From contig NZ_AZDV01000005.1 of NCBI RefSeq assembly GCF_001434835.1, positions 62,001-126,000 of the forward strand: a stretch of DNA of 64,000 nucleotides, given 5' to 3'. Source of the stretch: Levilactobacillus acidifarinae DSM 19394 = JCM 15949 (GTDB lineage Bacteria; Bacillota; Bacilli; Lactobacillales; Lactobacillaceae). Below are positions 36,669 to 45,920 of this stretch, piece by piece. The position numbers and the translations under genes were made by a program. The notes beneath the pieces were generated by a model, which made no database searches, was not told the origin of the DNA, and worked only from the letters and a program-made list of their open reading frames with translations. Numbering within the stretch: the stretch's first letter is position 1; each line of letters begins with the position of its first letter.

Positions 36669-37313
36669 TTATTGACGGACCTGTAAGATATCATCGAGCG
36701 GGGTGCGCTTGGTTCGTAATTGGTTCAGTCGGTTGTCTTTAGGGTAACCTAGCGCGATACCCATGAAGATGGCTTCGTCTGCGGGGATGTCGAATTCCTG
36801 GCGAATCTCGGCGGGATACCGGACCAGTTCGTAGGCCGGCACGCCACTAACCCCGTGTTCCTCGGCGGCGAGTAAGATTCCGTACCCGAAGGCGCCCAGA
36901 TCGTAAGCCGAGTAGGCAGAAGCGTCTTTGGGCATAGTGAGGTAGACGATGGCCGGGGCATTGAAGAGCATCTGCTGAACTTGGGCGAAGCGGGGCTTTT
37001 CGTCATCGGTGAAGAAGGCCAACATGTTCTGACGCCAGGCATCCATATTGGCCTGTGGCATTGACGCCCAGACTTTTGGCGGCATGACTTCGGTCCAACC
37101 TTTGGTGCCGTTACCGGTCAACTCGCGGTGGCTCCGGTGAATCCGATCAACCGTGTCCCCCAGCGCCAAATAGGCTTTCCAGGGTTGGGTATTTTCCCAA
37201 GAAGGCGCGTTTTGGGCGGTGTAGAGAATGGCCTTTAACGTTTCTAAGTCCACGGGGCGGTCGCTAAAGTCCCGAGCAGAATGCCGGTTGGTCAAAATAC
37301 TTTGATCACTCAT
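36669..37313 (-). CDS. Nitroreductase family FMN-dependent oxidoreductase
   Basis: The 214-residue protein starts MSDQSILTNRHSARDFSDRP, the N-terminal FMN-contact motif (NRHSxRxF), and carries AQNAPSWENTQPW and a late GYP motif (ALGYPKDN). Such enzymes reduce nitroaromatics, quinones or enones with NAD(P)H. Start ATG 37313 follows AAAGGAAG. It diverges from an HxlR-type regulator with a 104-base gap, a common pairing in which the regulator senses reactive electrophiles and controls the reductase. Confidence 0.88.
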   Translation of the reverse strand: MSDQSILTNRHSARDFSDRPVDLETLKAILYTAQNAPSWENTQPWKAYLALGDTVDRIHRSHRELTGNGTKGWTEVMPPKVWASMPQANMDAWRQNMLAFFTDDEKPRFAQVQQMLFNAPAIVYLTMPKDASAYSAYDLGAFGYGILLAAEEHGVSGVPAYELVRYPAEIRQEFDIPADEAIFMGIALGYPKDNRLNQLRTKRTPLDDILQVRQ

Positions 37314-37417
37314 AAGATAACTTCCTTTCAAATTGGAACAATCGTTGTATCATCATTCTATAGCCATGAACCAAGAAAACAAGTACGCAGTTTTTTCTGC
37401 CTTAGGAGGAATGTCTC

Positions 37418-37807
37418 ATGCCAATATCGACCCAACCGACCGACTGTGCGTTACCCACGGAACCGCGAGATTATTATCATGAAGATTGTCCGGTTTTGTA
37501 TGCGCTGGGTAAGGTTGACCAGAAATGGAAGTTACCCATTTTGTGGCAAATTGCTGGCCACCACGGGCTCCGCTATAACGAACTTAAACGGCAGGTGCGG
37601 GGCGTAACCAACACCATGCTGACCAAAAGTTTACGCGAGCTAGAAAGCGACGGCCTGGTTAGTCGTCACGCCACCTCAACGGTCCCTCCCGAAGTGGCGT
37701 ACCGTTTGACGCTAAAAGGCAAGCAATTGTTAGTGACCCTACAGGACTTGCATCAGTGGGGCGTGACACAACTCAAGCAGGAACGGAGACAGCAACATGC
37801 AAATTAA
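37418..37807 (+). CDS. HxlR-family winged-helix transcriptional regulator
   Basis: The 129-residue protein has the HxlR pattern: conserved Cys24 in DYYHEDCPVLYALGKVDQKW, then KLPILWQIAGHHGLRYNELK and VTNTMLTKSLRELESDGLV as winged helix. HxlR proteins respond to electrophiles or oxidants through the N-terminal Cys. TAGGAGGAATG precedes the ATG. Divergent from the nitroreductase, which it probably controls, and overlapping the GNAT gene by 11 bases. Confidence 0.88.
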   Translation: MPISTQPTDCALPTEPRDYYHEDCPVLYALGKVDQKWKLPILWQIAGHHGLRYNELKRQVRGVTNTMLTKSLRELESDGLVSRHATSTVPPEVAYRLTLKGKQLLVTLQDLHQWGVTQLKQERRQQHAN

Positions 37808-38255
37808 CGTGGCCCCCGTGCTAACCGCAGCGGAACTGGAGACGGTGACGGCGATTTGGTTGGCCGGTAATCTCGAGGCGCACCCCTTCGTGGACCCGGC
37901 CTACTGGCGAGCGCATCAAGCCGAAGTTCGAATCCAGCTGGGGGAAACGCCGTTGATCACGGCCAGTGAAGCGGGAAAGGTGATCGGCTTTTTAGGCTTA
38001 CAGAACGATTATATTGCCGGTTTATTTGTGACGGCGGCTTGGCAACACCGGGGCGTGGGCCGACAGTTGGTCGCCACGGCGCAAGCACAACACCAACGGT
38101 TGACGTTAGCCGTTTATCAGAAAAACACGCGGGCGGTGAGCTTTTATTGCAACCTGGGGTTTACTGAGAGTCAACGGACAATCGAACCGGAGACGGGTCT
38201 GGTCGATTTAACGATGCAGTGGTCGCACGAAACCCGCCCATCGGTCCAAATCTAG
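37797..38255 (+). CDS. GNAT family N-acetyltransferase
   Basis: The 152-residue protein has the acetyl-CoA site VTAAWQHRGVGRQLVATAQ (R/Q-x-x-G-x-G/A pattern) and the C-terminal AVSFYCNLGFTE typical of the fold. Substrate unknown; closest in outline to YjaB-like enzymes. It overlaps the HxlR gene by 11 bases, so the two are translated from one mRNA. The terminator stem begins inside its last codons. Confidence 0.85.
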   Translation: MQINVAPVLTAAELETVTAIWLAGNLEAHPFVDPAYWRAHQAEVRIQLGETPLITASEAGKVIGFLGLQNDYIAGLFVTAAWQHRGVGRQLVATAQAQHQRLTLAVYQKNTRAVSFYCNLGFTESQRTIEPETGLVDLTMQWSHETRPSVQI

Positions 38256-38273
38256 GACTTATGGGCGGGTTTA
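38229..38273 (+). terminator. Terminator overlapping the end of the GNAT gene
   Basis: AAACCCGCCCAT / ATGGGCGGGTTT, 12-bp perfect stem. The upstream arm lies within the coding region. Confidence 0.8.
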
Positions 38274-38314
38274 AACCGATCTTTGGACGACATTAAACCG
38301 ATCTTTGGACGACA
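38271..38314. repeat. Two perfect 22-bp tandem repeats
   Basis: The unit starting TTAAACCGATCTTTGGACGA occurs at 38271-38292 and again at 38293-38314 without change. A third, degenerate start (TTAATCCGGCCTTAGG) follows and runs into the MerR stop codon. Confidence 0.9.
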
Positions 38315-38325
38315 TTAATCCGGCC

Positions 38326-39087
38326 TTAGGCGGTAAAGTGCTCGATGATGGCGGCGAGGGTTACCCCGGCGTTAGGCTGACCGGTTTTTCGATCGTAGTA
38401 GGCTTGAAACCGGGGATCGGTGCGGTAGAGTTGGGCCAATCCGCGATGTTGGGCGGCCGTGTAATTGTTCCACGTGAAACATAACCAGTCTTTGTGCGCC
38501 GTAAAAATGTGCTTGGCGGTCGCCCCGGTAAGGTCTTGCGTTTGGGCGACCTGGGTTAAATCGACCAGTAGTTGGGCTTCGATGGCCTGCATCGCCTGGT
38601 AATCGGCCGCACTGAGGGCTGCAAACCGTTGTTGACTGGCGGTGACGGCGGCTTGGCCGTAACGTTGACGGGTTTCGGCGCCGTACTGTTGGTCGTTAGC
38701 CGTTAGGGCTTGGTGTTTAAACGCGGTAAATTTTTCTGAATCGGTCAATTGAGGGCCTCCTTGGTGGGCCGCTAACGTGCGGTCCAGTTGTTGGAGCAAT
38801 TCGGTGAGGCGGACTTGTTCGGCCCGTAAGGTTTCTCGTTGCTGACGAAGCGCCGCATCTTGGTCCGCTAAGGGCTGGGTCAATAGCTTTTGGATGGCGG
38901 TTAGCGTAAAGCCAAAGGTTTGCCAGTAGCGAATCCGCTGTAATCGATCGACCTGGGCCGCCGAATACTCGCGGTAGCCGTTGTGGGGATTCCGTTGTGC
39001 CGGCAGTAAACCGATTTGGTCGTAATAGCGTAGGGTCCGTGGGCTGAGTCCGGCCAACTTAGCCAGCGCTTGAATTGAATAGGGCAT
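38326..39087 (-). CDS. MerR-family regulator with TipAS-type C-terminal domain
   Basis: The 253-residue protein has a MerR helix-turn-helix (MPYSIQALAKLAGLSPRTLR, then YYDQIGLLP), a coiled-coil dimerisation helix (about 75-110) and a C-terminal TipAS-like antibiotic-binding domain containing FTWNNYT near residue 208. Such proteins activate multidrug genes after binding a ligand. Start ATG 39087 follows AGGAGGTGG; GTG 39096 lies within that site. A perfect parS site is embedded in its codons. No adjacent obvious target. Confidence 0.87.
   Translation of the reverse strand: MPYSIQALAKLAGLSPRTLRYYDQIGLLPAQRNPHNGYREYSAAQVDRLQRIRYWQTFGFTLTAIQKLLTQPLADQDAALRQQRETLRAEQVRLTELLQQLDRTLAAHQGGPQLTDSEKFTAFKHQALTANDQQYGAETRQRYGQAAVTASQQRFAALSAADYQAMQAIEAQLLVDLTQVAQTQDLTGATAKHIFTAHKDWLCFTWNNYTAAQHRGLAQLYRTDPRFQAYYDRKTGQPNAGVTLAAIIEHFTA
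38466..38481. promoter_or_regulatory. parS site (ParB/Spo0J binding), perfect match
   Basis: TGTTCCACGTGAAACA fits TGTTNCACGTGAAACA at every position. It is inside the MerR gene, about 20 kb right of oriC. Confidence 0.92.
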
Positions 39088-39338
39088 GAGAGCCACCTCC
39101 TGAATTGCTTAGGTCCCAGTATAGGGGTTGCCGCGGCGTTAAGGTCAAGGTCCTAGCGCCTAAAGTTAAAATCCAGTGCAACCGCGTCAGACCGGGATTT
39201 GTGCGAGAATCAAATTTTGTGAACGGCGGGGGTTGTGATAAAATGAAAGTATTCTTTAGTGCGGTCAGGCTCACCATTGGTTAACCGGGTGATACCGCCG
39301 CGGATAGACTTTTTGTACGAATCAGATGAGGAGTAAGT

Positions 39339-41354
39339 ATGCACAAACTATTTTCGCGAGCTAACGTCCCCGAGTTCTTACAGAACCGGCGGCTCCGGGG
39401 GATCGCAATCATGACGGCTGGCTTAGCCATTCTTGGGATAGTCCTGTCGTTCCTACTTAATTGGATCTTCGGTATCGTTATTTTAGTCTTAGTCGGCATT
39501 GGCATGCTCATTGTGTTTAACACCATGGCAGAAATCGGTGCCGACACCGCTCAATATATCTCTGATCTCTCCTACCGGATTCAACAGGGGGAGCAGGAGT
39601 CGTTGATTCGCATGCCGCCGGGTGTGATGATCCTGGGCACTAGCAACCAAGTCGAATGGCTCAACCCGTATTTGCAACGGTACTTTGACGATCAAAACGT
39701 CTTGGGACGGTCGTTGAACACGGTCGATGCCGAGTTGGCAAAGTTGGTGGCAACCACCAAGCCGGAAACGTTAACCACGGTCAAGTGGCGCGATTACCGG
39801 TTCTCGATGTACGTGCAGCCCGACTTTCACGCCGTGTACCTCTACGACATCACGCATTATCAGTTGATTCAGGAGCAGTACGACGACGAAAAGATCGCCA
39901 TTGGGCAGATTTTCTTGGATAATTACGATGAAATCACCCAATCCATGACCGACCAAGACATTTCGAACCTCCGTAATTATGTGACCAACGAATTATCTTC
40001 GTGGGTCCAACAGTTCGACATGTACTTGAAGCAACTCGACGACGATCACTACTTCATTTTAGCCTATGCCAAGTCGTTGGCGGCGATTGAAGCCGATAAG
40101 TTCAAGATTTTGGACACGATTCGGGAGAGTACGTCGAAACAAAACTTCCCGTTGACGTTGAGTATCGGGATTGCCTACGGGGACCCGAACTTAAACAAAC
40201 TGGCCGATCAAGCCCAAAGCAACTTGGACTTGGCGCTCGGTCGGGGGGGCGACCAGGTCGTGGTCAAGGCCGCCGATCAGGAAGCCCGCTACTACGGCGG
40301 GAAGACCAACCCGATGGAGAAACGGACGCGGGTTCGGGCCCGGATGATTTCCCAAGCCCTGCAAGAACTGATGAACGAGTCCGACCAGATCTTCGTGCAG
40401 GGGCACACCCAACCGGACATGGATTCGCTGGGGGCCTGCTTGGGGATTCGGCGGATTGCCAAGATGAACAACAAGACCTGTTGGATTGTTTTGGACAAGG
40501 AAATGGTGCACTCCGACGTGCAACGGTTGTTGGATAACCTGCAAGACTATCCCGACATCGCGGCGGCCATCATCTCGCCGGAAACGGCGATGGAAAAGGC
40601 CACCGACCAAAGCATGTTGATCATGGTCGACCATTCCAAACCGTCGATCACGATTGCGCCGGAGCTGTATCACCGGATGGAAAACCGTGTGATGATCCTC
40701 GACCATCACCGCCGGGGCGAGGAATTCCCCGAGAACCCGTTACTGGTCTACATTGAACCGTACGCCAGCTCGACCTGTGAACTGATTACCGAAATGTTCG
40801 AGTACCAGTCCCAGGAAGGCGAACCCATCAACAAGGTGGAAGCGACGGCGATGCTCACCGGGATTTTCGTCGATACCAAGCACTTCTCGTTACGGACCGG
40901 GACGCGGACCTTCGATGCCGCCAGTTACCTGCGTTCTGCGGGGGCCGACGCCATCGAGATGCAACAGTATATGAAGGAAAACGTCGATAGTTACCTCCAA
41001 CGCAACCACCTGATCGAGTTGGTCGAGTTCGTCAACGAGGACATGGCTCTGGTGGCTGGCGAAGAGGATCAAACTTATGATCCGGTGACCGCGGCGCAGG
41101 CCGCCGATGACCTGTTGAACATGTCGGGCGTTGACGCGTCGTTTGTCATTACCCGCCGTGATGACGGCCGGGTCGGGATTTCCGCCCGATCGTTGGGGCA
41201 GATCAACGTGCAACTGACCATGGAAGCCATGGGCGGTGGGGGTCACCTGTCTAATGCGGCGACCCAGATTGCCGATAAATCCGTGGCCGAGGTCAAGCAA
41301 CAATTACTAGATATTCTGAACCATGCCGACGATCCGGAAACCGCTGATCAGTAG
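39339..41354 (+). CDS. gdpP: Cyclic-di-AMP phosphodiesterase GdpP
   Basis: GdpP hydrolyses c-di-AMP to pApA and so sets potassium and osmolyte homeostasis. The 671-residue protein has two N-terminal membrane helices (about 20-62), a PAS-like domain, a degenerate GGDEF domain (GRGGDQVVVK instead of GGDEF), then DHH with HTQPDMDSLGAC and DHHRRGEE, and a DHHA1 domain (GGGGHLSNAA). GAGGAG precedes the ATG. It is followed by rplI after 63 bases and then an accessory TetR/DHA2 pair before dnaB. Confidence 0.96.
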   Translation: MHKLFSRANVPEFLQNRRLRGIAIMTAGLAILGIVLSFLLNWIFGIVILVLVGIGMLIVFNTMAEIGADTAQYISDLSYRIQQGEQESLIRMPPGVMILGTSNQVEWLNPYLQRYFDDQNVLGRSLNTVDAELAKLVATTKPETLTTVKWRDYRFSMYVQPDFHAVYLYDITHYQLIQEQYDDEKIAIGQIFLDNYDEITQSMTDQDISNLRNYVTNELSSWVQQFDMYLKQLDDDHYFILAYAKSLAAIEADKFKILDTIRESTSKQNFPLTLSIGIAYGDPNLNKLADQAQSNLDLALGRGGDQVVVKAADQEARYYGGKTNPMEKRTRVRARMISQALQELMNESDQIFVQGHTQPDMDSLGACLGIRRIAKMNNKTCWIVLDKEMVHSDVQRLLDNLQDYPDIAAAIISPETAMEKATDQSMLIMVDHSKPSITIAPELYHRMENRVMILDHHRRGEEFPENPLLVYIEPYASSTCELITEMFEYQSQEGEPINKVEATAMLTGIFVDTKHFSLRTGTRTFDAASYLRSAGADAIEMQQYMKENVDSYLQRNHLIELVEFVNEDMALVAGEEDQTYDPVTAAQAADDLLNMSGVDASFVITRRDDGRVGISARSLGQINVQLTMEAMGGGGHLSNAATQIADKSVAEVKQQLLDILNHADDPETADQ

Positions 41355-41417
41355 TTAATTGCGTTAACCGGGGATTCGGCGTAGGATAAAATTATGAACT
41401 ATTGAGGAGTGACCGAC

Positions 41418-41876
41418 GTGAAAGTGATTTTTACCAAGGACGTCCGCGGCAAGGGTAAACGCGGTGAAATTAAGAACGTACCTGACGGGTACGCCCAAAA
41501 CTTTTTGATCAAGCGGGGGATGGCTAAGGAAGCCAACCAATCTGCGATGAGTCAACTCAACGCCGAACGGAAGGCCGAAGAACGGCGCGAAGCCGAGGAT
41601 TTAGCCGAGGCCAATAAGCTCAAGACCCACCTGGAAAACGATAAAACGGTGGTCGAAATCCTCGCCAAGGCCGGCGATGACGGTCGGTTGTTCGGGTCCA
41701 TTCCCAGCAAGCAAATCGTCCAAGCCTTAGACAAGCAATTCAACTTAAAGCTGGATAAGCACAAGGTTGACTTACCCGAACCCATTCGCTCGTTAGGCTA
41801 CACCAACGTGCCGGTTAAATTGCACGCCGACGTGACCGCTAAGATTCGGGTTCACGTGGCCCAAAAGCAAAAATAA
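41418..41876 (+). CDS. rplI: 50S ribosomal protein L9
   Basis: The 152-residue protein starts [20 protein letters not shown] and has the N-terminal domain, long central helix and C-terminal domain of L9. Start GTG 41418 is eight bases behind GAGGAG; an in-frame GTG at 41409 lies in that site and is rejected. Normally rplI is followed by dnaB, but here the DHA2/TetR island (41940-44141) sits between them. Confidence 0.95.
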   Translation: MKVIFTKDVRGKGKRGEIKNVPDGYAQNFLIKRGMAKEANQSAMSQLNAERKAEERREAEDLAEANKLKTHLENDKTVVEILAKAGDDGRLFGSIPSKQIVQALDKQFNLKLDKHKVDLPEPIRSLGYTNVPVKLHADVTAKIRVHVAQKQK

Positions 41877-41892
41877 TAATCGCTGACAAGTT

Positions 41893-41933
41893 AAAAGAAC
41901 GCTCCGGCAATCGCCGGGGCGTTCTTTGTTTTT
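41893..41933. terminator. Bidirectional terminator behind rplI
   Basis: AAAAGAACGC.CCGGC / GCCGG.GCGTTCTTTGTTTTT, between the convergent rplI and DHA2 transporter genes. Confidence 0.9.
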
Positions 41934-41939
41934 AGCGGC

Positions 41940-43415
41940 TTAAGCCGCGTGGTGTTTGTGGGTCAGTAACAGGGTGGGTAAACAGATCGCCAGGGCAGCT
42001 AAGGTTACCAGTAGAAAACCGTTCTGAAAGGCGGCCGTGCGAATGGCCGTCAGGTGTGCGGTGGTGAAGGCACTCAGGTGCGCCGGACTAACGTGAAAGG
42101 CTCCGGCCTTTAATTGACGGTTAAAGGTGGCGACCTGGGCGTTGGAGTAGGCCATGACCACCGTGGTCACGAGGGCGGACCCGAAGGCACTCCCCACGTT
42201 TTGAATGATCCGAGAACCAATCGTGGCGGCGGCAATCTGGTTGGTCTGCATGCCGGTAAACGCGTCGGCCATTAGCGGCATCAGGATCCCCCCGGCGCCG
42301 ATGCCCCGCACAAATAAGACGATGGCAATCGCCCAATAAGGGGTGTGTTGATCGAACCAGTAGAAGGGTAAGGTGCCGATAAAGGCAATGAGGGCGCTGG
42401 TTAACACCACGTAGCGCGCCCCCAGGCTGTCGGTTAACCGGCCCGTGAGACCCCGCGAGACCAGCATGCCGAGCCCTTGCGGTAAGAGCGCCAAGGCCGC
42501 GACGATGACGCTAGCGTGCTGCACGTTTTGAAAGTACAGTGGGAGTAGTAACATGGCGCCGTTTAGGACCGTGCCGGCCATGAATAGGCCGAGCCCCGCG
42601 CCGTTAAAGGACCGAAATTTGAATAGGGTCAGCGGTAAAACGGCGCGTTCCCGGCGCCAGGCCGCCCACCCCAGGTAAGCTAACAGGGCGACTAAACCGA
42701 CCGTCCCGTAAGTCAGGGTGGTGGCGTTGGTGAAATTAGCGCGGTGCGCGGCGGCCACCAATCCGTAAATGAGGCTACTCGACGCGACGATCAGTAGGGT
42801 AATTCCGCCAAAGTCTAGTTTGGCAGTACGGTCTTGGGCGGGATAGTGGGGCATCTGCCAGAGAATCAGGACGATGGAGATCAGCACGACGGGGACGTTG
42901 ACCCAGAAGATCCAGCGCCAGGAGAGAAATTTAATGATGACCCCGCCGATGATGGGGCCAAAGAGTGGTCCTAAAATCATGGGTAATCCCACGGTGGCCA
43001 TCATCTGGCCCATGACGGCTGGGCCGGCGGTTTGCACCAGTAGGGTGGTCAACAGGGGCATAATCATCCCCCCGGCGAAGCCTTGGACCAACCGGGCAGC
43101 GATCAGCGCCTGAATGTTGGGCGCCACGGCGGACAGCACGGAGCCAATGCCGAATAGAAGCTCACCGGCCAGGAAAACGTTGCGACCGTCAAATTTATTC
43201 AAAAACCAACTGGAAAAGGGAACGGCCACCCCGGTCGCCAACAGGTAACAGGTAATGGTCCACTGCACGGTAGTGACGGTGCTGTGGAGGCTGGTGACCA
43301 GGTTGTTGATGGCGATGTTCATCATGGTGGAATCTAAAAGCGGAGCCATCGCCCCGAAAACGATGACTAAGGCAACGATAATGGTGGAACGGGAAATTTT
43401 TGCTTGTTTTTGCAT
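41940..43415 (-). CDS. DHA2-family multidrug MFS exporter
   Basis: The 491-residue protein has 14 predicted helices and the DHA2 signatures LDSTMMNIAINNL in helix 1 and LVQGFAGGMIMPLLTTL before helix 5, resembling LmrB/EmrB/QacA drug-proton antiporters. Substrate unknown. GGAGGTC precedes the ATG. It diverges from a TetR gene with a 117-base gap that holds two matching operators and both promoters, so drug-induced derepression is likely. Confidence 0.9.
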   Translation of the reverse strand: MQKQAKISRSTIIVALVIVFGAMAPLLDSTMMNIAINNLVTSLHSTVTTVQWTITCYLLATGVAVPFSSWFLNKFDGRNVFLAGELLFGIGSVLSAVAPNIQALIAARLVQGFAGGMIMPLLTTLLVQTAGPAVMGQMMATVGLPMILGPLFGPIIGGVIIKFLSWRWIFWVNVPVVLISIVLILWQMPHYPAQDRTAKLDFGGITLLIVASSSLIYGLVAAAHRANFTNATTLTYGTVGLVALLAYLGWAAWRRERAVLPLTLFKFRSFNGAGLGLFMAGTVLNGAMLLLPLYFQNVQHASVIVAALALLPQGLGMLVSRGLTGRLTDSLGARYVVLTSALIAFIGTLPFYWFDQHTPYWAIAIVLFVRGIGAGGILMPLMADAFTGMQTNQIAAATIGSRIIQNVGSAFGSALVTTVVMAYSNAQVATFNRQLKAGAFHVSPAHLSAFTTAHLTAIRTAAFQNGFLLVTLAALAICLPTLLLTHKHHAA

Positions 43416-43430
43416 GGTCAGACCTCCAAA

Positions 43431-43451
43431 TAAGAAACTTTAAGTATCTTA
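43431..43451. promoter_or_regulatory. TetR operator 1
   Basis: TAAGAAAC-N5-GTATCTTA, one mismatch from a perfect 8-5-8 palindrome. It overlaps the start of the transporter mRNA and the -35 area of tetR. The inner CTTTAAG-TAT-CTTAAAG is also a perfect palindrome. Confidence 0.75.
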
Positions 43452-43465
43452 AAGACACAACTGGT

Positions 43466-43493
43466 ATAATACACTGTAGAATCTAAAAGTCAA
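43466..43493 (-). promoter_or_regulatory. Promoter of the DHA2 exporter
   Basis: Minus strand: -35 TTGACT (43493-43488), 16 bases, -10 TATTAT (43471-43466). On the plus strand, extended -10 TGG-TATAAT at 43462-43470 serves tetR, so the two promoters face apart from nearly the same spot. Confidence 0.75.
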
Positions 43494-43514
43494 TAAGAAA
43501 CTGTTGGTTTCTTA
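43494..43514. promoter_or_regulatory. TetR operator 2
   Basis: TAAGAAAC-N5-GTTTCTTA, a perfect 8-5-8 palindrome with the same half-sites as operator 1. It touches the transporter -35 and lies just before the tetR ribosome binding site. Confidence 0.8.
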
Positions 43515-43532
43515 AAAAGGAGGGACCACTCC

Positions 43533-44141
43533 ATGACGCAGACGCGCCGGCGTGGAGCCGATTTAGAGCGGGCCGTTTATCAGGCGACCCGGGAAATTTT
43601 GAATACGGAAGGCCTCAGCCAATTAACGTTTGCGAAGGTGGCGGCCAAGGCCCAGACCAGTAAACCCGTGATTTATCGCCACTGGGAAACGCCATTTTCG
43701 TTGGCGCTACTAGCGATCCAGGACAAAATCAAAGCGGACAATCACGGTCAGCTGGACCAAGTCGTCCTTACCGGTGAGAGCTTGGCCGCCGACTTGTTGC
43801 TGGTGGCCCAACGGTTTACGGCCAGCATGGACGCCTTTGGCAAGACCTTCATGGGGTCGTGGTTCGAAGGCGTCAATCACGACGATAGTGCCCAGCTCAA
43901 GCAGATGCTGACCAGTGTGCGCCAGATTGATTTGAACGCCATTGACCGGGTCTTAAAACGGGCCGTGGCCCGGGGCGAACTGACGGGAACGGACTTGCCG
44001 GAAAGCCTGAAACTCTTGCCGTTTGATTGGTTACGGTACCGGATGCTGGCGGGGGAACCGGTTGGCCCGGCGGAATTGCAATTGTTAGTAGACGGTATTT
44101 TGGTGCCGGCCTATGTGCACACACGGGGTACCGCAGATTAA
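43533..44141 (+). CDS. TetR-family transcriptional regulator
   Basis: The 202-residue protein has the TetR helix-turn-helix in residues 10-60 (AVYQATREILNTEGLSQLTF, AKVAAKAQTSKPVIYRHW) and an all-helical ligand domain. AAAGGAGGG precedes ATG 43533. It should repress both itself and the divergent DHA2 exporter through the paired operators at 43431 and 43494, and release them on binding a drug-like ligand. This island interrupts the usual rplI-dnaB order. Confidence 0.9.
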   Translation: MTQTRRRGADLERAVYQATREILNTEGLSQLTFAKVAAKAQTSKPVIYRHWETPFSLALLAIQDKIKADNHGQLDQVVLTGESLAADLLLVAQRFTASMDAFGKTFMGSWFEGVNHDDSAQLKQMLTSVRQIDLNAIDRVLKRAVARGELTGTDLPESLKLLPFDWLRYRMLAGEPVGPAELQLLVDGILVPAYVHTRGTAD

Positions 44142-44520
44142 GGGTTTAGATCACAGTGAAGTGAGTATTAAAAAACGTCGCTGACTGTGCGGGCATGTGG
44201 TAAGATTGATTTCTGAAAGACAACTGCAGTTGTTAAATTAAGCGTAGTTTGTTTAGTAGAATCCTTGATATGCGGGGATTTGTTAAAAGTACGACGGTTT
44301 TAGATTGATTTCATAACAGCTATTATGTATAGTGTTGGTTTGCTAATTGGTAGTTGATTAAGTACTAGGTGAGACGTTGCCGTTAAATCACTGTTCAGCC
44401 TGGAGTTGTGCTCGCAGGCGACCAATTTTATGTAAAAGCTGTTAATCAGCACTAGAATGGCATCACGTTTTAGGAGAGGTATTCGTCAAGTTTTAGTTAA
44501 GGAGTTAGTGAGGAGTAAGC
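44142..44520 (+). promoter_or_regulatory. Gap before dnaB with its promoter
   Basis: About 380 bases without a gene. -35 TTGATT (44305-44310), 17 bases, -10 TATAGT (44328-44333) is a good promoter and would give a leader of about 180 bases before dnaB. No terminator is obvious behind tetR. An AACTGCAGTT palindrome lies near 44222. Confidence 0.6.
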
Positions 44521-45915
44521 ATGGACAATAGTGCACTAACAGACCACACACCACCACAGAACCTCGAAGCCGAAAAGGCCGTCTTAGGGGCAATCTTTTT
44601 GAGTACCGACGCGCTGGTGGATGCGTTGGAATACCTAAGCCCGGAAGACTTTTATCGCCGGGAACATCAAATTATTTTTCAAGCCATGATGGACTTAAAC
44701 GACCGCGATGAAGCCATCGATGTCGTGACCATCACGGATTTATTGACCGCCAAGAACCAATTGGACGACGTGGGCGGTGTGACCTACATTGCCGAATTAG
44801 CTGGGTCCGTGCCAACCGCGGCCAACGCGACGTACTACGCCAAAATCGTGCAAAACAAGGCGGTCTTACGGCGGTTGATTCAGACCGCGACCAACATCGT
44901 CACCCAGGGGTACCAACAGGACGGTGACGTGACCGAAATTTTGGACAACGCCGAAAAAGACATCATGAACGTCGCCGAAATGCGGAGCCAATCCGGGTTT
45001 AAGCAGATTCGGGAAGTCCTGAGTCAGACCTTTGAGGACATCAACGAGTTGGCCGAAAAAGGGGACGCGATTACCGGGTTGTCCACCGGCTACGCCGAGC
45101 TGGATAAGATGACCACCGGACTACACGACGACGAATTAATGATTCTCGCCGCCCGGCCGGCCGTCGGGAAAACGGCCTTTGCGCTGAACATCGCGCAAAA
45201 CGTGGGGACCCGGACCGATAAGACCGTCGCTATTTTTAGTCTGGAAATGAGTGCCGAATCGTTGGTCAACCGGATGTTGTGCGCGGAAGGCTCCATCGAC
45301 GCCAACCATTTGCGGACCGGTCAATTGACCGAAGACGAGTGGAATAACCTAGTGATGGCCATGGGGAGTCTGTCCAAGGCTAGTATCTATATCGATGATA
45401 CGGCCGGCAACAAGATTACCGAAATTCGGGCCAAGTGCCGGCGGTTAGCCAAGGAAAAACAAAACCTAGGACTCATCGTGATCGATTACCTGCAGCTGAT
45501 TGAAGGGACCAACCACGAAAGTCGGCAACAAGAAGTGTCCGATATTTCGCGGCAACTCAAAAAATTAGCCAAGGAATTACACGTGCCCGTGATTGCGTTA
45601 TCGCAGCTCTCCCGGGGCGTGGAACAGCGGCAAGATAAACGACCAGTATTGTCCGATATTCGAGAATCCGGGTCAATCGAACAGGATGCCGACATCGTGT
45701 CGTTTCTGTACCGGGACGATTATTACGAACGGGAAGGTGACGACGCCGATAATAACGATAGCGATCCACGTGAAGAGGGTAACGAAGACGTGGGGGAAGT
45801 CGAAGTCATTATCGAAAAGAACCGGTCGGGTCCGCGGGGCACGGTCAAATTGCTTTTCGTCAAGTCCTTCAATAAATTCTCATCCGTGGCCTACGTGCCA
45901 GACGGACAGGGATAA
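44521..45915 (+). CDS. dnaB: Replicative DNA helicase DnaB (DnaC of Bacillus)
   Basis: The 464-residue hexameric helicase unwinds DNA at the fork. The N-terminal domain (PPQNLEAEKAVLGAIF) interacts with primase; the RecA-like C-terminal domain has Walker A AARPAVGKTAFALN near residue 213, Walker B LIVIDYLQLI and DIRESGSIEQDAD. An acidic insert (EGDDADNNDSDPREEG) lies near the C-terminus. GAGGAG precedes the ATG. Single transcript with terminator at 45921-45963. Confidence 0.97.
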   Translation: MDNSALTDHTPPQNLEAEKAVLGAIFLSTDALVDALEYLSPEDFYRREHQIIFQAMMDLNDRDEAIDVVTITDLLTAKNQLDDVGGVTYIAELAGSVPTAANATYYAKIVQNKAVLRRLIQTATNIVTQGYQQDGDVTEILDNAEKDIMNVAEMRSQSGFKQIREVLSQTFEDINELAEKGDAITGLSTGYAELDKMTTGLHDDELMILAARPAVGKTAFALNIAQNVGTRTDKTVAIFSLEMSAESLVNRMLCAEGSIDANHLRTGQLTEDEWNNLVMAMGSLSKASIYIDDTAGNKITEIRAKCRRLAKEKQNLGLIVIDYLQLIEGTNHESRQQEVSDISRQLKKLAKELHVPVIALSQLSRGVEQRQDKRPVLSDIRESGSIEQDADIVSFLYRDDYYEREGDDADNNDSDPREEGNEDVGEVEVIIEKNRSGPRGTVKLLFVKSFNKFSSVAYVPDGQG

Positions 45916-45920
45916 ACCAA

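Noticed and set aside
45762-45777. Possible fourth parS site in dnaB around CCACGTGAA
   Set aside because: Only the central nine bases match; the outer half-sites do not.
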